A stretch of DNA of 64,000 nt from Pseudomonas rhizosphaerae (GCF_000761155.1 NZ_CP009533.1:4271501-4335500); one strand, 5' to 3'. Shown: positions 28,341 through 39,992, counted from the first letter of the stretch. Notes: a model not told the origin generated them from the sequence alone. Numbers and translations are program-made.

Positions 28341-29117
28341 TTAGCGTGGAACGGAATCCAGCCCGGTGGCACGTACCGCTTCCTGTGCAGTGGGTGAGGC
28401 CAGGTACTGGAGCAGTTGCTTGGCTTCGGCGGGATGCTGGGCGTTTTTCGGAATGCCGGCGGCGTAGCGGGTCACCGATTGTACGTCTTCCGGGATCTTG
28501 CCAACGAAGGTGATGCCGGGAACCGGCAGCAGTTCGGCGACTTGCTGGAAGCCCAGCTGGTAGTCGCCCTTGGCAACCACGGAAGCCACGGGAATGCGCT
28601 CGATCATCTTGCTCTTGGGCGCGAGTTGATCCTCGATGCCCAGTTTCTTGTACAGCTGTTTCTCGATATAGACGCCACTGGCGCTGTCGGAGTAGGCCAC
28701 CGACTTCGCCGCCAGCAGGGTCTGCTTGAGTTCGGCGTCGGTGCCGATGGCAGGTTTCGCCGCGCCCGCCTTGACCGCCAGGCCAATGCGCGAATCGGCC
28801 AGTTCCACCCGTGAGCTGGCGTCGACTTTGCCCTGCTTGATCAGCTCGTCCAGCGCGTAGCCCACCATGATCACCACGTCGGCGTGTTCGCCACGGTCCA
28901 GTCGATTGGGAATGGCTTCCTGGGCCTTGCCCATGGACGGTCCCAGAATGGTGTTCAGGGTGTTGCCAGTGTCTTTGGTGTAGCCGGGAGCCAGGCTTTT
29001 GTAGGCGGCAGTGAAGCCACCGGAAGTCATTACGGTCAGTTCTTGGGCTTGGGCGAGAGGACTTAGCGCACAGGCGGCGAGGGCCAGTGCGGGCAGGGTT
29101 TTGACGAACGGTTTCAT
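28341..29117 (-). CDS. Periplasmic ModA-like protein, probable aconitate isomerase
   Basis: The 258-residue protein has a signal peptide (about 1-24, ending SPLAQAQ) and a ModA-like binding-protein fold: ELTVMTSGGFTAAYKSLAPG, RGEHADVVIMVGYALDELIK, SVAYSDSASGVYIEKQLYKK and QLGFQQVAELLPVPGITFVG. The trans-aconitate isomerase of Pseudomonas sp. WU-0701 is, as I recall, a periplasmic protein of about this length and type. The neighbouring CitMHS carrier, OprD porin and PrpF-family isomerase support that role. There are no ABC permease or ATPase genes beside it, which argues against a molybdate importer. GGAG precedes the ATG. Confidence 0.68.
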   Translation of the reverse strand: MKPFVKTLPALALAACALSPLAQAQELTVMTSGGFTAAYKSLAPGYTKDTGNTLNTILGPSMGKAQEAIPNRLDRGEHADVVIMVGYALDELIKQGKVDASSRVELADSRIGLAVKAGAAKPAIGTDAELKQTLLAAKSVAYSDSASGVYIEKQLYKKLGIEDQLAPKSKMIERIPVASVVAKGDYQLGFQQVAELLPVPGITFVGKIPEDVQSVTRYAAGIPKNAQHPAEAKQLLQYLASPTAQEAVRATGLDSVPR

Positions 29118-29351
29118 GGTGTCTCCAGCGCTTTCGAGAGTGTTTGTAACTAGGTGTAACAGAACATTCTCGGGCAAACCGGGCGTCAGGGTAATTGTTG
29201 ATTTCGCATGAATCGATGCATGAACGCGATCAATACGCTATTGAAGTTCGATATCCGCTTGGCAACGGCCGCCGTTCAGGCGCGGAAAATATCGGCGGCT
29301 TGGTCAATCCTGCCGTGCCCGGTCAACCACCTGCCGAGCACGGCAATGAAA

Positions 29352-30143
29352 CTAGAACTGATACTTCACCAACAAACTCGCGGTGTCCTGGTCGGTGGTG
29401 AAAGAGCCGTCATCCTTGATGCCATATTTGTCGGACCAGTAATCGTATTCCACACCCACATACAGATGCTTGGCTTCATAGCCCAGGCTTTTGCCCAGGT
29501 CGTACTTGATCTGCGGGTTGAAGTGCAGGTTGGCGTGGTAGTCGGACTGGTTGTTGCCATGGCCGCTCTTGTTGTTCACCACCCAGTCGATGAAACCGTC
29601 GATCAGCAGGTTCGAATTGCCCAGCGGCAGGGTATAGGACCACGCCGGAGTGATCTGCCAGGCGCCGGAAGGCACGCGGTTGCCGTCGGGTTTGCGGTAG
29701 TAGAAATTCAGCTGGAAATAGTCGAAGCCCGGAATGGCCAGGTCGAAACCCGGACCTATCAGGTAGGCGTCGACGTCGTCATCGCCGAACTCGTAGGTGG
29801 TGGCGAGCAGTACGTCTTTCACAGGCCCGAAAGACAGGTCCTGGCCCAGCAACTTGCCGGCGCTGAAACGGGGGCTGAACTCGCCGTACAGGCTGTAATT
29901 GCCGTTACCGGACCGGGCGCCGTTGTACCAACTGTTATCGACGAAAGCGAACAGGTCGCCCCAGGTCCAGGCGCTGGCATGTTCGACGGTGATGGTTTGC
30001 TGTATGGCGGGGTCGACCTTGTAATTCTTGCCATACAGGTACGTCACACTTTCGCCATGCCACAACAGTGGTCCTTGCGCATGAGCGCTGCCAGCGCCCA
30101 GCAGACCCAACATGCACAGTGATGCTCCCCAAGCGTTTTTCAT
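29352..30143 (-). CDS. Tsx-like nucleoside-specific outer-membrane channel
   Basis: The 263-residue protein has a signal peptide (ending GSAHAQG) and a Tsx-type beta-barrel: LLWHGESVTYLYGKNYKVDP, ASAWTWGDLFAFVDNSWYNG, YSLYGEFSPRFSAGKLLG, VEYDYWSDKYGI and a terminal strand SLLVKYQF ending in Phe. Tsx channels admit nucleosides. It lies 179 bp after the YdfG-like gene on the same strand as the BMP-family ABC importer, so it may be that importer's outer-membrane partner. The 234 bp before the next gene (29118-29351) hold no gene. Confidence 0.85.
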   Translation of the reverse strand: MKNAWGASLCMLGLLGAGSAHAQGPLLWHGESVTYLYGKNYKVDPAIQQTITVEHASAWTWGDLFAFVDNSWYNGARSGNGNYSLYGEFSPRFSAGKLLGQDLSFGPVKDVLLATTYEFGDDDVDAYLIGPGFDLAIPGFDYFQLNFYYRKPDGNRVPSGAWQITPAWSYTLPLGNSNLLIDGFIDWVVNNKSGHGNNQSDYHANLHFNPQIKYDLGKSLGYEAKHLYVGVEYDYWSDKYGIKDDGSFTTDQDTASLLVKYQF

Positions 30144-30322
30144 GTTTTACCCATCAATCAATGTGGTGTTTATGGCGCACCGGCATTGGTCCGACAGACG
30201 TCGTGGACCGGGCGTCGAAGTTGTGGGCAGACAGCCGAGTTTGCTTCCCGAACCCGTACGGCGTACGGGCCTGTTGCGTTGGCGTCTTGCTGGCCGAAAC
30301 GGGCCATACGACGCTTCTTGTT

Positions 30323-32050
<1,728 letters not shown>

Positions 32051-32051
<1 letters not shown>

Positions 32052-33163
32052 CACTGTTCTCCCGCCTGGATGCGCCGCAAACGGTGCCGTATGAAGAAGT
32101 CCGAAGAGGCCACGCAGATCACCAGGATGGCCTGGATCAACTGCACCATCGAAAAGGGGATCTGGTAGAACACCTGCAGGTTGCGCCCGGCGACGAACAG
32201 CATCGCCACCAGCAAGGCGACGATGGCGGCAGCGAACGGGTTGTTGCGCGCCAGAAACGCGATGAGAATTCCCGAGAAACCGTAGCCTTGGTAGAACGAC
32301 TGGGTCAGCCGACCTTCCTGGCCTGCGCTGACGATGAAGCCCGCGACACCGGCCAGGGCGCCGGACAGCAGCACGGTGCCGAGGATCATCCGCCGTACCG
32401 GTACCCCGACGGCGCTGGCCACGCGCGGGTTGGCATCGACGAAGCGCAGGTACAGGCCGGCGCGCGATACGCTGATGAACCACACGGCCAGGACCATGAT
32501 GACCACGGCGATGACGATCGCCACGGTGTAGCCGGCGAACAGGTCGGGCAGCCGTTCGAACGGGCGGAAGGCGGGCGAGTAGGGGAAGTTGTCCCGTGGG
32601 TCTTTCCAGCTGCCGTAGAGCAGGTGCAGCAGGAAGTTGGCGGCGATGTAGTTGAGCATCAAGGTCGAAATCACTTCGTTGACCTTCAGGCGCAATTTGA
32701 GCAGGACCGGTGCCAGGGTCCAGAGCATCGCGCAGACGATGGCCGAGGCCATCATCAACGGCAGGCGCAGGGCCTCGGGGCCGATCTGGAAGATCGAGAT
32801 GGCCGCCGCGCCGATCCCGCCCCAGATCATCTGGCCTTCCAGGCCCAGGTTCCAGAAACGTGCGCGAAACGCCAGGCAGCCGGCCATGCCGACCAGAATC
32901 ATCGGCGCCGCCTGGAACAGCACGGCCTTGAAGTTGCCGGCATCGAGCAGCGTCTGGCCGACGAACTCTTCCAACAGTTGGTCGGCCGGCACGCCCGCCG
33001 CCACCAGAATGGCCGTGCTCAGGGCCAAGCCGACGAGCACCGCCAGGCCGATCACCAGCGCCTGGCCGCCCCAGCCCATCTGCTGGCGCAGCTCCAGGGT
33101 GTAGCGTCGGCCGAGCAGCGGTTCGCGTGAGGTCTTGAGTAGGGGTTGGGAGAGTTCAGTCAT
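32051..33163 (-). CDS. BMP-family ABC importer, permease 1
   Basis: The 370-residue inner-membrane protein is the partner permease (NupP/YufP-like). Features are LVGMAGCLAFRARFWNLGLE, VNEVISTLMLNYIAANFLLH, LRFVDANPRVASAVGVPVRR and YGFSGILIAFLARNNPFAA. Its start overlaps the ATPase stop by 8 bp and its stop overlaps permease 2. Confidence 0.88.
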
Positions 33164-34670
33164 GGCTCACCATCGCTTTGCCAATGGCCTGGCGGTCGGC
33201 CGGGCAGTCGAATTCGGCGACGATGCGGCCGCCATTCATCACGCCGATGCGATCGGCCAGGGCCAGCACTTCGTCCAGGTCTTCGCTGATCACCAGTACC
33301 GCCGCCCCGGCATCGCGCGCGGCGCGCAGGCGTGCGTGCACCGCCTGGGTGGCGCGCACATCCAGGCCGCGGCTGGGGCTGTGCACCAGGATCAGCCGTG
33401 GATTGCGGCTGAACTCTCGTGCGATCACCAGTTTCTGGGCATTGCCGCCGGACAGCAGCGCGGCTTTCTGCTGCAGCGAGCGCACACCCTGGACATCGAA
33501 GTCGGCCACCGCCTGGGCGGCGTCTTCCAGCAGCCGTTGGCCGCGCAGGCGCAGGAAAGAGCCGTAGCGGCCATCGTGCAGTTGGCCGATGGCGAAGTTC
33601 TCCGCCACCGACAGCGAGCCGGCCAGCGCCGCGCCGTACCGGTCGGCGGGGATGGCGGCGATGCGCAAGGTTCGACGTTGCGCGGCGCTGGCCTTGCGCA
33701 GGTCACCGAAGGACGCCAGGTGGATGCCGCCCTCGGTGGGTTGTTCGAGGCCCATCAGGGCATTGGCCAATTCGCCCTGGCCGTTGCCACCGACCCCGGC
33801 GATGCCATAGATCTGCCCGGCGTGGAGCGTCATGTCGACGCCCTTCAGCCCGCCGGTGCCGGCCACGCTGGTGAGGTTGCTGACCCGCAGCAACGCTTCG
33901 CCCGGCGCTGCCGGCAGGGTCGGGCTAAGCGCTGCCGATTCGCCGACGGTGAGGCGCACCAGCTCCTCGACGCTGACGCCCTGCGGGTCGAGGGTTTTGA
34001 TCGTGCGGCCGCCGCGCATGACCGTGACCCGGTCAGCGTAGCGTTTCACATCGGCCATCTTGTGGGTGACCAGCACCACGGTGGCGCCCTGGCGGGCGAA
34101 GGACTGCACCGTGCTCAATAGGCGCTCGGCCTCCTGGTCGGTGAGCACCGCAGTGGGCTCGTCGAGAATCAGGATGCGCGCGCCAGCCAGCAGCACCTTG
34201 AGAATCTCCACGCGCTGCTGCTCGGCCACCGACAGGGTTTCCACCACCTGGCGCGGATCGAGGACGAAGCCCAGCTCTAGCGCCTTGCTGGCGATGGTTT
34301 GCTCAAGCGCTTTGAGCCGCTTGCGATAGCTGCCTTCACCCGGTTGCTCGGGCAGGCCGAGCAGGATGTTCTGCGCCACGGTGAAGGGGCGCACCAGCTT
34401 GAAGTGCTGGTGAACCATGCCGATGCGATACCGGCTGGCATCCTTGGGGCTGTGCAGCCGCACGCTGTTGTCGTCGATCAGCACGCTGCCGGTTTCCGGC
34501 GCATACAGGCCGGCGGCAATGTTCATCAGCGACGACTTGCCAGCACCGTTCTCGCCGAGCAGGGCATGCACCTCACCCCAGCGCGCGCTGAAGTCGGCAT
34601 CGCTGAGCGCCTTGAAGCCGTCGAACGATTTGCTGATACCGGTGAGTTGGAGCGCGTTGGCCTGGCTCAT
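33156..34670 (-). CDS. BMP-family ABC importer, dual-domain ATP-binding protein
   Basis: The 504-residue ATPase carries two nucleotide-binding domains. The first has Walker A LLGENGAGKSSLMNIAAG, signature region LSVAEQQRVEILKVLLAGAR and Walker B ILILDEPTAVLT. The second has the relaxed GIAGVGGNGQGELANALMGL and signature LSGGNAQKLVIAREF, as in NupO/RbsA-type proteins. The ATG at 34670 makes a 4-bp ATGA overlap with the binding-protein stop; an open frame further upstream overlaps that gene and is rejected. Confidence 0.9.
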   Translation of the reverse strand: MSQANALQLTGISKSFDGFKALSDADFSARWGEVHALLGENGAGKSSLMNIAAGLYAPETGSVLIDDNSVRLHSPKDASRYRIGMVHQHFKLVRPFTVAQNILLGLPEQPGEGSYRKRLKALEQTIASKALELGFVLDPRQVVETLSVAEQQRVEILKVLLAGARILILDEPTAVLTDQEAERLLSTVQSFARQGATVVLVTHKMADVKRYADRVTVMRGGRTIKTLDPQGVSVEELVRLTVGESAALSPTLPAAPGEALLRVSNLTSVAGTGGLKGVDMTLHAGQIYGIAGVGGNGQGELANALMGLEQPTEGGIHLASFGDLRKASAAQRRTLRIAAIPADRYGAALAGSLSVAENFAIGQLHDGRYGSFLRLRGQRLLEDAAQAVADFDVQGVRSLQQKAALLSGGNAQKLVIAREFSRNPRLILVHSPSRGLDVRATQAVHARLRAARDAGAAVLVISEDLDEVLALADRIGVMNGGRIVAEFDCPADRQAIGKAMVSHD

Positions 34671-35758
34671 TGCTGGGTCATCACGCCTTTGACGAACCAG
34701 TCCATTTTCCACAGCTCCGGATCGCTCATGACCTGGCCTGGAGCAAGCCGCTGCTGGCCATCACGGTCAGCCATGGGCCCGGTATAGAGCGTCTTGGTGC
34801 CGGCCAGCAGCTCGGCCCGCGCGGCGTCGATCTTGGCTCGGTTCTCGGGGCTGATCACGGCGTCCTGGGTCAGGCTGATGTCGGTGCCGCCCTGCTGCAT
34901 CGACAGCAAGGCGCCATTGGCCTGGGGAACCCAGTTGCCGGCCATGATCTTCTTCACTTCAGGGGTGAGGAAACGGTCCCACACCCACATCGACGAGCAC
35001 ACGGTGGCCTTGGGCGCGAACTCGCTCAGGTCCCGGTGGTGACCGGTGCCATGAATGCCGCGCTCCTGGGCGACGATCTGCGGCGTAGGGCTGTCCACGT
35101 GCTGGCCAATCACGTCGACGCCGTTGTCGATCAGCGCCATGGTGGCAGCGCGTTCCTTGACCGGGTCGTTCCAGGCGCCGGTGTAGATGACCGTGACCGT
35201 GGCCGCAGGGTTGATTTGCTGCGCGCCCAGTTCGTACGCGTTGATGGTCCAGTTGACCTGGCCGAAGGGGTTGGCGGCCACGAAGCCCAGCTTGCCCGAC
35301 TTCGACGTCGCGCCCGCCGCCATGCCGCACAGGTACTGGCTTTCGTAGGTACGGCCGTAGAAGGACTCGAGGTTCGCGGCGTTGGTGGTGCCCGAACCGT
35401 TGAGGAAGGCCACGTCGGGGTATTTCTTCGCCAACGCCAGGAAGGTGTCGGAATAGCCGAACGCCGTGCCGATGATGATGTTGGCGCCGCGAGCGATCAG
35501 GCGGTCGACCACCGGCGTGATGGCCGCGGCGTTTTCGGGAACGCTCTCGACGTACTGGATCTTCTGATCCAGGCTCTTTTCCAGCTTGATGCGGGCTTCG
35601 TCGAATGCCTGGGTCCAGCCACCGTCGTTGCGCGGGCTGATGTAGACCATGGCGATCTTGGCCGGGCCCTTGAGGGTCAATCCCTCGGCGTAGGCAGCAG
35701 TGCCTGTCCCACAGGCCGAAGCGGCAAGCAACATTCCCGGTAGCAGTGTCTTGATCAT
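34667..35758 (-). CDS. BMP-family ABC importer, substrate-binding protein
   Basis: The 363-residue BMP/PnrA-type binding protein has a signal peptide (about 1-24). Features are IAMVYISPRNDGGWTQAFDE, ANIIIGTAFGYSDTFLAL, YESQYLCGMAAGATSKSGKL and NPFGQVNWTINAYELGAQQI. There is a cysteine in the signal region (ASACGTG), so a lipoprotein is possible. PnrA-like proteins bind nucleosides. The gene leads an operon with an ATPase, two permeases and a YdfG-like reductase, preceded by a RutR-type site, so pyrimidine nucleosides or bases are the likely ligands. Confidence 0.88.
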   Translation of the reverse strand: MIKTLLPGMLLAASACGTGTAAYAEGLTLKGPAKIAMVYISPRNDGGWTQAFDEARIKLEKSLDQKIQYVESVPENAAAITPVVDRLIARGANIIIGTAFGYSDTFLALAKKYPDVAFLNGSGTTNAANLESFYGRTYESQYLCGMAAGATSKSGKLGFVAANPFGQVNWTINAYELGAQQINPAATVTVIYTGAWNDPVKERAATMALIDNGVDVIGQHVDSPTPQIVAQERGIHGTGHHRDLSEFAPKATVCSSMWVWDRFLTPEVKKIMAGNWVPQANGALLSMQQGGTDISLTQDAVISPENRAKIDAARAELLAGTKTLYTGPMADRDGQQRLAPGQVMSDPELWKMDWFVKGVMTQQ

Positions 35759-35910
35759 GAGGCGCCTTCCTGAAATATGAGCGTGGTGCAGCAGGACGCT
35801 GCCATGGCCAGGAAACCGCCCTTAGCCGCCCGGAGCTCGAAAGCAGCATCCGTGCCATATCAGGAAAACGCTTGGATAACAGAGTGTTGGGCAATATCAG
35901 GTGCTTAATT

Positions 35911-35949
35911 CAGATCAACTGGTCCGAACTAGAGCACTTGGTTTGTGCG
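35911..35949 (-). promoter_or_regulatory. RutR-type operator and control module before the ABC/ydfG operon
   Basis: Positions 35911-35926 read CAGATCA-ac-TGGTCCG, a RutR-like site with one perfect half. Positions 35934-35948 hold GCAC-N7-GTGC, the half-site spacing of NtrC boxes. The 34 nt at 35916-35949 are the reverse complement, with one mismatch, of 36804-36837 in front of rutA. Both copies have the same orientation relative to the operon they precede. Confidence 0.65.
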
Positions 35950-35970
35950 CTCGGCACGATTAGAGGGCAT

Positions 35971-36693
35971 TCACGCAGGTCTCGGCCGCACGCCATCGAG
36001 TATCAAACCGCGCAACCCCACCAGGACCTCTTCGAAAAACTGCGGATCGTGCAGGGTCTTGCCGGTCACGGCCTCGACCTGGGTGCGGAAGTCGGCGTAA
36101 TGCTGGGTGGTTGCCCACAGCGAGAAAATGAAGTGGTGCGGGTTGACCGGCGCCAACTGGCCCGTCGCGATCCAGTGCTCGATCACGGCCACCTTGGTGT
36201 CGACGGTTTCGCGCAACGGTTGCTGCAATTCGCTGAGCATCAGCGGCGCACCCTGCATGATCTCCATGCAGAACAGACGCGACTCTGCCGCGTGATCGCG
36301 GGACAGTTCGAGCTTGGCCTTGATATAGGCGCCGATCGCTTCGACCGGGTTCTTGTCGGCGGTGAAGTACTGCAAGGGGCTCAGCCAGACTTCCAGCAAC
36401 TGCCTGAGCACGCTCAGGTAGAGATCGTCCTTGCTGGAAAAGTAGTACAGCAGGTTGGTCTTGGAGACGTCGGCCCGAGTGGCCACCTGGTCGAGGCTGC
36501 TGCCGTGCAGGCCATAGCGGGAGAACACATCCAGCGCGGCGCCCAGTATCGCGGTGCGTTTGCTTTCCATCAGTTGCAACCGGCGCTTGAGTGCCGCAGC
36601 GCTCGGCTCTCGGGTCGCCTTGACCACAGGCTTGGGCTTGACGTTGCGTGCGCGCTTGGCACGGGGCTTGTCAGCGGGGGGCTGTTCTTTCAC
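35971..36693 (-). CDS. rutR: TetR-family regulator of pyrimidine utilisation, RutR
   Basis: RutR represses the rut operon until uracil binds. The 240-residue protein has an extended Lys/Arg/Pro-rich N-terminal tail, then the TetR helix-turn-helix ILGAALDVFSRYGLHGSSLD and RADVSKTNLLYYFSSKDDLY. The C-terminal domain has LELSRDHAAESRLFCMEIMQ and SLWATTQHYADFRTQVEAV, as in E. coli RutR. The chosen start is a GTG at 36693; an upstream ATG (36855) would put the protein start inside the operator. An ATG within the tail is also possible. It lies between the two operons it probably controls. Confidence 0.9.
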   Translation of the reverse strand: MKEQPPADKPRAKRARNVKPKPVVKATREPSAAALKRRLQLMESKRTAILGAALDVFSRYGLHGSSLDQVATRADVSKTNLLYYFSSKDDLYLSVLRQLLEVWLSPLQYFTADKNPVEAIGAYIKAKLELSRDHAAESRLFCMEIMQGAPLMLSELQQPLRETVDTKVAVIEHWIATGQLAPVNPHHFIFSLWATTQHYADFRTQVEAVTGKTLHDPQFFEEVLVGLRGLILDGVRPRPA

Positions 36694-36803
36694 GCGACTG
36701 GGACCTGCAGCGGGAGGTAGGAGGCCATGATAACGGGCGAATGTCCGCTGACGATACAGGCACGGGGACGTTGTGCATCGTTTTGCACCACGACGCGGAA
36801 AAT

Positions 36804-36843
36804 CGCACAAACCAAGTGCTCTACTTCGGACCAGTTGGTCCGA
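36804..36843 (+). promoter_or_regulatory. RutR operator and control module before the rut operon
   Basis: Positions 36826-36843 are a perfect 18-bp palindrome, TCGGACCAG-TTGGTCCGA, containing the RutR core GACCA-N2-TGGTC. Directly upstream, 36805-36819 reads GCAC-N7-GTGC with NtrC half-site spacing. In E. coli the rut operon is under both RutR and nitrogen control. Confidence 0.72.
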
Positions 36844-36850
36844 CAAATCA

Positions 36851-36865
36851 TGCATGTTGTTTGCA
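36851..36865 (+). promoter_or_regulatory. Possible sigma-54 promoter of the rut operon
   Basis: The stretch tGCATG-ttgt-TTGCA has the -12 TTGCA and a G at -24 spaced as in sigma-54 promoters, but the second -24 G is replaced (TG instead of GG). It lies just downstream of the RutR and NtrC-like sites, which would suit nitrogen control. The match is imperfect. Confidence 0.3.
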
Positions 36866-36972
36866 ACCTGTTGAAAGTAAAGCGTTAACCAAACATGGCC
36901 TGATCCCTGCTAAGTGTCTTTCATGCGCAACCTGTCCGGTGCGTAACGATCATCACTCAGAAAGGGAACCAC

Positions 36973-38055
36973 ATGGATATCGGTGTTTTCACTCCTATTG
37001 GCAACAACGGCTGGCTGATTTCCGAAAACGCGCCGCAGTACTTGCCCACCTTCGAATTGAACAAGCAGATCGTGCAGAAGGCCGAGCACTACGGCTTCGA
37101 CTTCGCGCTGTCGATGATCAAGTTGCGTGGCTTCGGCGGCAAGACGGAATTCTGGGAACACAACATGGAATCCTTCACGCTGATGGCCGGCCTTGCCGCC
37201 GTCACCAGCAAGATCCAGTTGTTCGCCACGGTCGCCACGCTGACCATTCCACCTGCCATCACCGCGCGCATGGCGGCGACCATCGACTCGATTTCCAACG
37301 GCCGCTTCGGGGTCAACCTGGTGACCGGCTGGCAGAAACCGGAGTACGAGCAGATGGGCCTGTGGCCCGGCGATGAATTCTTCGGCACCCGCTATCAGTA
37401 CCTGGGCGAATACGCGCAGGTACTGCGCGACCTGTGGAGCACCGGGCGCAGCGATTTCAAGGGTGAACATTTCACCATGCAGGACTGCCGTGTCAGCCCG
37501 CGTCCGCAGGCCGACATGAAGCTCATCTGCGCCGGCCAGAGCGAGGCGGGCATGGCCTTCTCGGCGCAGTACGCCGACTACAACTTCTGCTTCGGCAAAG
37601 GCGTGAACACCCCGACCGCGTTCGCGCCCACGGCCCAGGCGCTGCTCGAAGCCAACAAGAAGACCGGGCGCCACGTGACCTCCTGCGTGCTGTTCATGAT
37701 CATCGCCGCCGACACCGACGAAGCCGCCCGCGCGCGCTGGGAGCACATCAAGGCCGGCGCCGATCAGGAAGCCATCGCCTGGCTGGGCGAGAAGGGCTCG
37801 GCAGACAAGGGCGCAAGCTCCAACCTGCGGCAGATGGCAGACCCTACCTCGGCGGTCAACATCAACATGGGCACCCTGGTCGGTTCCTGGGCCAGCGTGG
37901 CGCGCATGCTCGACGAAGTCGCCAGCGTGCCGGGCACCCAGGGCGTGATGCTGACGTTCGATGATTTCGTGCAAGGCATCGAAGACTTCGGCCGCAAGAT
38001 CCAGCCGCTGATGAGCAGCCGCCAGCACGTGATGCCCACTTTGGAGGCCGTATGA
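36973..38055 (+). CDS. rutA: Pyrimidine monooxygenase RutA
   Basis: RutA is a flavin-dependent monooxygenase that opens the uracil ring between N3 and C4 to give ureidoacrylate peracid. The 360-residue luciferase-like protein shows [60 protein letters not shown] and [32 protein letters not shown] precedes the ATG. It is first in rutABCDF and overlaps rutB by 4 bp. RutF supplies its reduced flavin. Confidence 0.97.
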   Translation: MDIGVFTPIGNNGWLISENAPQYLPTFELNKQIVQKAEHYGFDFALSMIKLRGFGGKTEFWEHNMESFTLMAGLAAVTSKIQLFATVATLTIPPAITARMAATIDSISNGRFGVNLVTGWQKPEYEQMGLWPGDEFFGTRYQYLGEYAQVLRDLWSTGRSDFKGEHFTMQDCRVSPRPQADMKLICAGQSEAGMAFSAQYADYNFCFGKGVNTPTAFAPTAQALLEANKKTGRHVTSCVLFMIIAADTDEAARARWEHIKAGADQEAIAWLGEKGSADKGASSNLRQMADPTSAVNINMGTLVGSWASVARMLDEVASVPGTQGVMLTFDDFVQGIEDFGRKIQPLMSSRQHVMPTLEAV

Positions 38056-38795
38056 TGAATTTGCCCGTGAACGTCGCCGGTGTGTCCCTGCCGCAGGACG
38101 CGCACCCCGCCCGTGAACTTCCCGCCCGCCCCGAAGCCCTGCGCATGAAGGCCAGCGAAACCGCGCTGGTGGTGGTCGACATGCAGAACGCGTACGCCAC
38201 TTTGGGCGGCTACCTGGACCTGGCCGGCTTCGATGTATCGAGCACAGGCCCGGTGATCGCGGCCATCGAGAAAGCCCTCGTGGCAGCGCGCGCGGCAGGT
38301 ATTTCGGTGATCTTCCTGCAGAACGGCTGGGATGCCGACTACGTCGAGGCGGGCGGGCCCGGCTCCCCCAACTGGCACAAGTCCAATGCCCTGAAAACCA
38401 TGCGCAAGCGCCCCGAGTTGCAAGGCCAGCTGCTGGCCAAGGGCGGTTGGGACTATGCCCTGGTCGATCAGCTCAAGCCCCAGCCCGGCGATATCGTGGT
38501 CCCGAAAACCCGCTACAGCGCGTTCTTCAACTCCACGTTCGACAGCACCCTGCGCGCTCGCGGCATCCGCAACCTGGTGTTCACCGGCATCGCCACCAAT
38601 GTCTGCGTGGAGTCGACCCTGCGCGACGGTTTCCATCTGGAGTATTTCGGCGTGGTGCTGGCGGACGCCACCCACCAGGCCGGGCCGGCGTTCGCGCAGC
38701 AGGCAGCGCTGTTCAACATCGAAACCTTCTTCGGCTGGGTCTCCAGCGTCGACGACTTCTGCACCACCTTCGCCCCTGTCGGGGCTGTTTCCTGA
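38052..38795 (+). CDS. rutB: Ureidoacrylate amidohydrolase RutB
   Basis: RutB is an isochorismatase-like cysteine hydrolase that releases carbamate and aminoacrylate from ureidoacrylate (or its peracid). The 247-residue protein shows the aspartate in [19 protein letters not shown], the lysine in [17 protein letters not shown], and the nucleophilic cysteine in [17 protein letters not shown]. The ATG at 38052 overlaps the rutA stop; a second ATG follows at 38055. Confidence 0.96.
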   Translation: MMNLPVNVAGVSLPQDAHPARELPARPEALRMKASETALVVVDMQNAYATLGGYLDLAGFDVSSTGPVIAAIEKALVAARAAGISVIFLQNGWDADYVEAGGPGSPNWHKSNALKTMRKRPELQGQLLAKGGWDYALVDQLKPQPGDIVVPKTRYSAFFNSTFDSTLRARGIRNLVFTGIATNVCVESTLRDGFHLEYFGVVLADATHQAGPAFAQQAALFNIETFFGWVSSVDDFCTTFAPVGAVS

Positions 38796-38805
38796 GGATG
38801 CACAG

Positions 38806-39189
38806 ATGAGCAAACGATCGATTATCCCAGCCGGCACCGGCAAGCCCCTGGCCCCTTTCGTTCCGGGTTCCATGGCCGATGGCGTGCTGTACGTGTCGGG
38901 CACGTTGCCATTCGACAAGGACAACAATGTGGTGCACGTGGGCGACGCGACGGCGCAGACCCGCCATGTGCTGGAGATCATCAAGGGCGTGGTCGAAGCG
39001 GCCGGCGGCACCTTGGATGACGTGACCTTCAACATGATCATGATCCGTGACTGGGCCGACTACGCCCAGGTCAACGAGGTGTACGCCGAGTACTTCGCCG
39101 GCGAGAAGCCTGCGCGCTATTGCATCCAGTGCGGCTTGGTCAAACCTGACGCGCTGATCGAAATCGCCAGCATTGCGCACATCGGCTGA
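38806..39189 (+). CDS. rutC: 3-Aminoacrylate deaminase RutC
   Basis: RutC belongs to the YjgF/RidA family and speeds conversion of aminoacrylate to malonic semialdehyde plus ammonium. The 127-residue protein shows [40 protein letters not shown] and the C-terminal catalytic arginine region [26 protein letters not shown] lies before the ATG. It is third in the rut operon, 10 bp after rutB. Confidence 0.96.
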   Translation: MSKRSIIPAGTGKPLAPFVPGSMADGVLYVSGTLPFDKDNNVVHVGDATAQTRHVLEIIKGVVEAAGGTLDDVTFNMIMIRDWADYAQVNEVYAEYFAGEKPARYCIQCGLVKPDALIEIASIAHIG

Positions 39190-39209
39190 CACTCACTGCG
39201 GAGGTTTGC

Positions 39210-39992
39210 ATGTACCACGCCCTACACGGTCGGCTGGATGCCGACGCACCCACCCTGGTACTGAGTTCGGGGCTCGGCGGTTCGGCCGGGTTCTGGGCCG
39301 GCGACCTGGCGGCGCTCGGCGAGCATTTTCGCGTCGTGACCTACGATCATGCCGGCACCGGACGCAGCCCTGCGCAATTGCCCGAGGGCTACAGCATCGA
39401 GCATATGGCCGAAGAACTGCTGGGGCTACTCGACGAACTCGGGATCGAGCGCTGCCATTTCATGGGCCATGCCCTCGGTGGCCTGGTTGGATTGGCGCTG
39501 GCCGCGCTGCAGCCCCAGCGCTTGAGCAGCCTGGTGCTGATCAATGCCTGGAGCAGCCCCAATCCACACAGTGCGCGCTGTTTTGCCGTGCGCAAGAACC
39601 TGTTGCGTAACAGTGGCGCCGAGGCCTACGTGCAGGCGCAGGCGTTGTTCCTGTACCCGGCCGACTGGATTGCCAGCAACGGTGCGCGCCTGGCCGCAGA
39701 CGAGGCCCATGCGCTGGCGCATTTCCCCAGCCATGACAATCTGCTGCGGCGGATCAACGCGCTGGAAACCTTCGACATCGAATCGCGCCTGGCGGGCATC
39801 GACACGCCTGCGCTGGTGATCGCCAACCGTGACGACATGCTGGTGCCCTGGCAGCGTTCCCGGCACTTGGCCGAGCACTTGCCCAACGCCAAATTGGTGG
39901 TGCTCGAATACGGCGGACACGCCTCGAGCGTCAGCGACCCACAACCCTTTCATCACGCTGTGCTGGACTACTTTCAAGGACTCTCACTATGA
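39210..39992 (+). CDS. rutD: Alpha/beta-hydrolase RutD
   Basis: RutD is thought to hydrolyse carbamate or help remove aminoacrylate. The 260-residue alpha/beta-hydrolase shows [40 protein letters not shown], and [20 protein letters not shown]. The elbow reads GHALGG, with Ala in place of the usual nucleophilic Ser; E. coli RutD has the same GHALG, so this is a family trait. It overlaps rutF by 4 bp. Confidence 0.95.
   Translation: MYHALHGRLDADAPTLVLSSGLGGSAGFWAGDLAALGEHFRVVTYDHAGTGRSPAQLPEGYSIEHMAEELLGLLDELGIERCHFMGHALGGLVGLALAALQPQRLSSLVLINAWSSPNPHSARCFAVRKNLLRNSGAEAYVQAQALFLYPADWIASNGARLAADEAHALAHFPSHDNLLRRINALETFDIESRLAGIDTPALVIANRDDMLVPWQRSRHLAEHLPNAKLVVLEYGGHASSVSDPQPFHHAVLDYFQGLSL

Noticed and set aside
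28341..29117. Molybdate-binding protein ModA
   Set aside because: No permease or ATPase gene is adjacent, and the neighbours handle tricarboxylates; the aconitate isomerase reading fits better, though it is not proven.
39210..39992. RutD with Ala in place of the nucleophilic Ser
   Set aside because: E. coli RutD has the same GHALG elbow, so it is a family feature and not a local defect.
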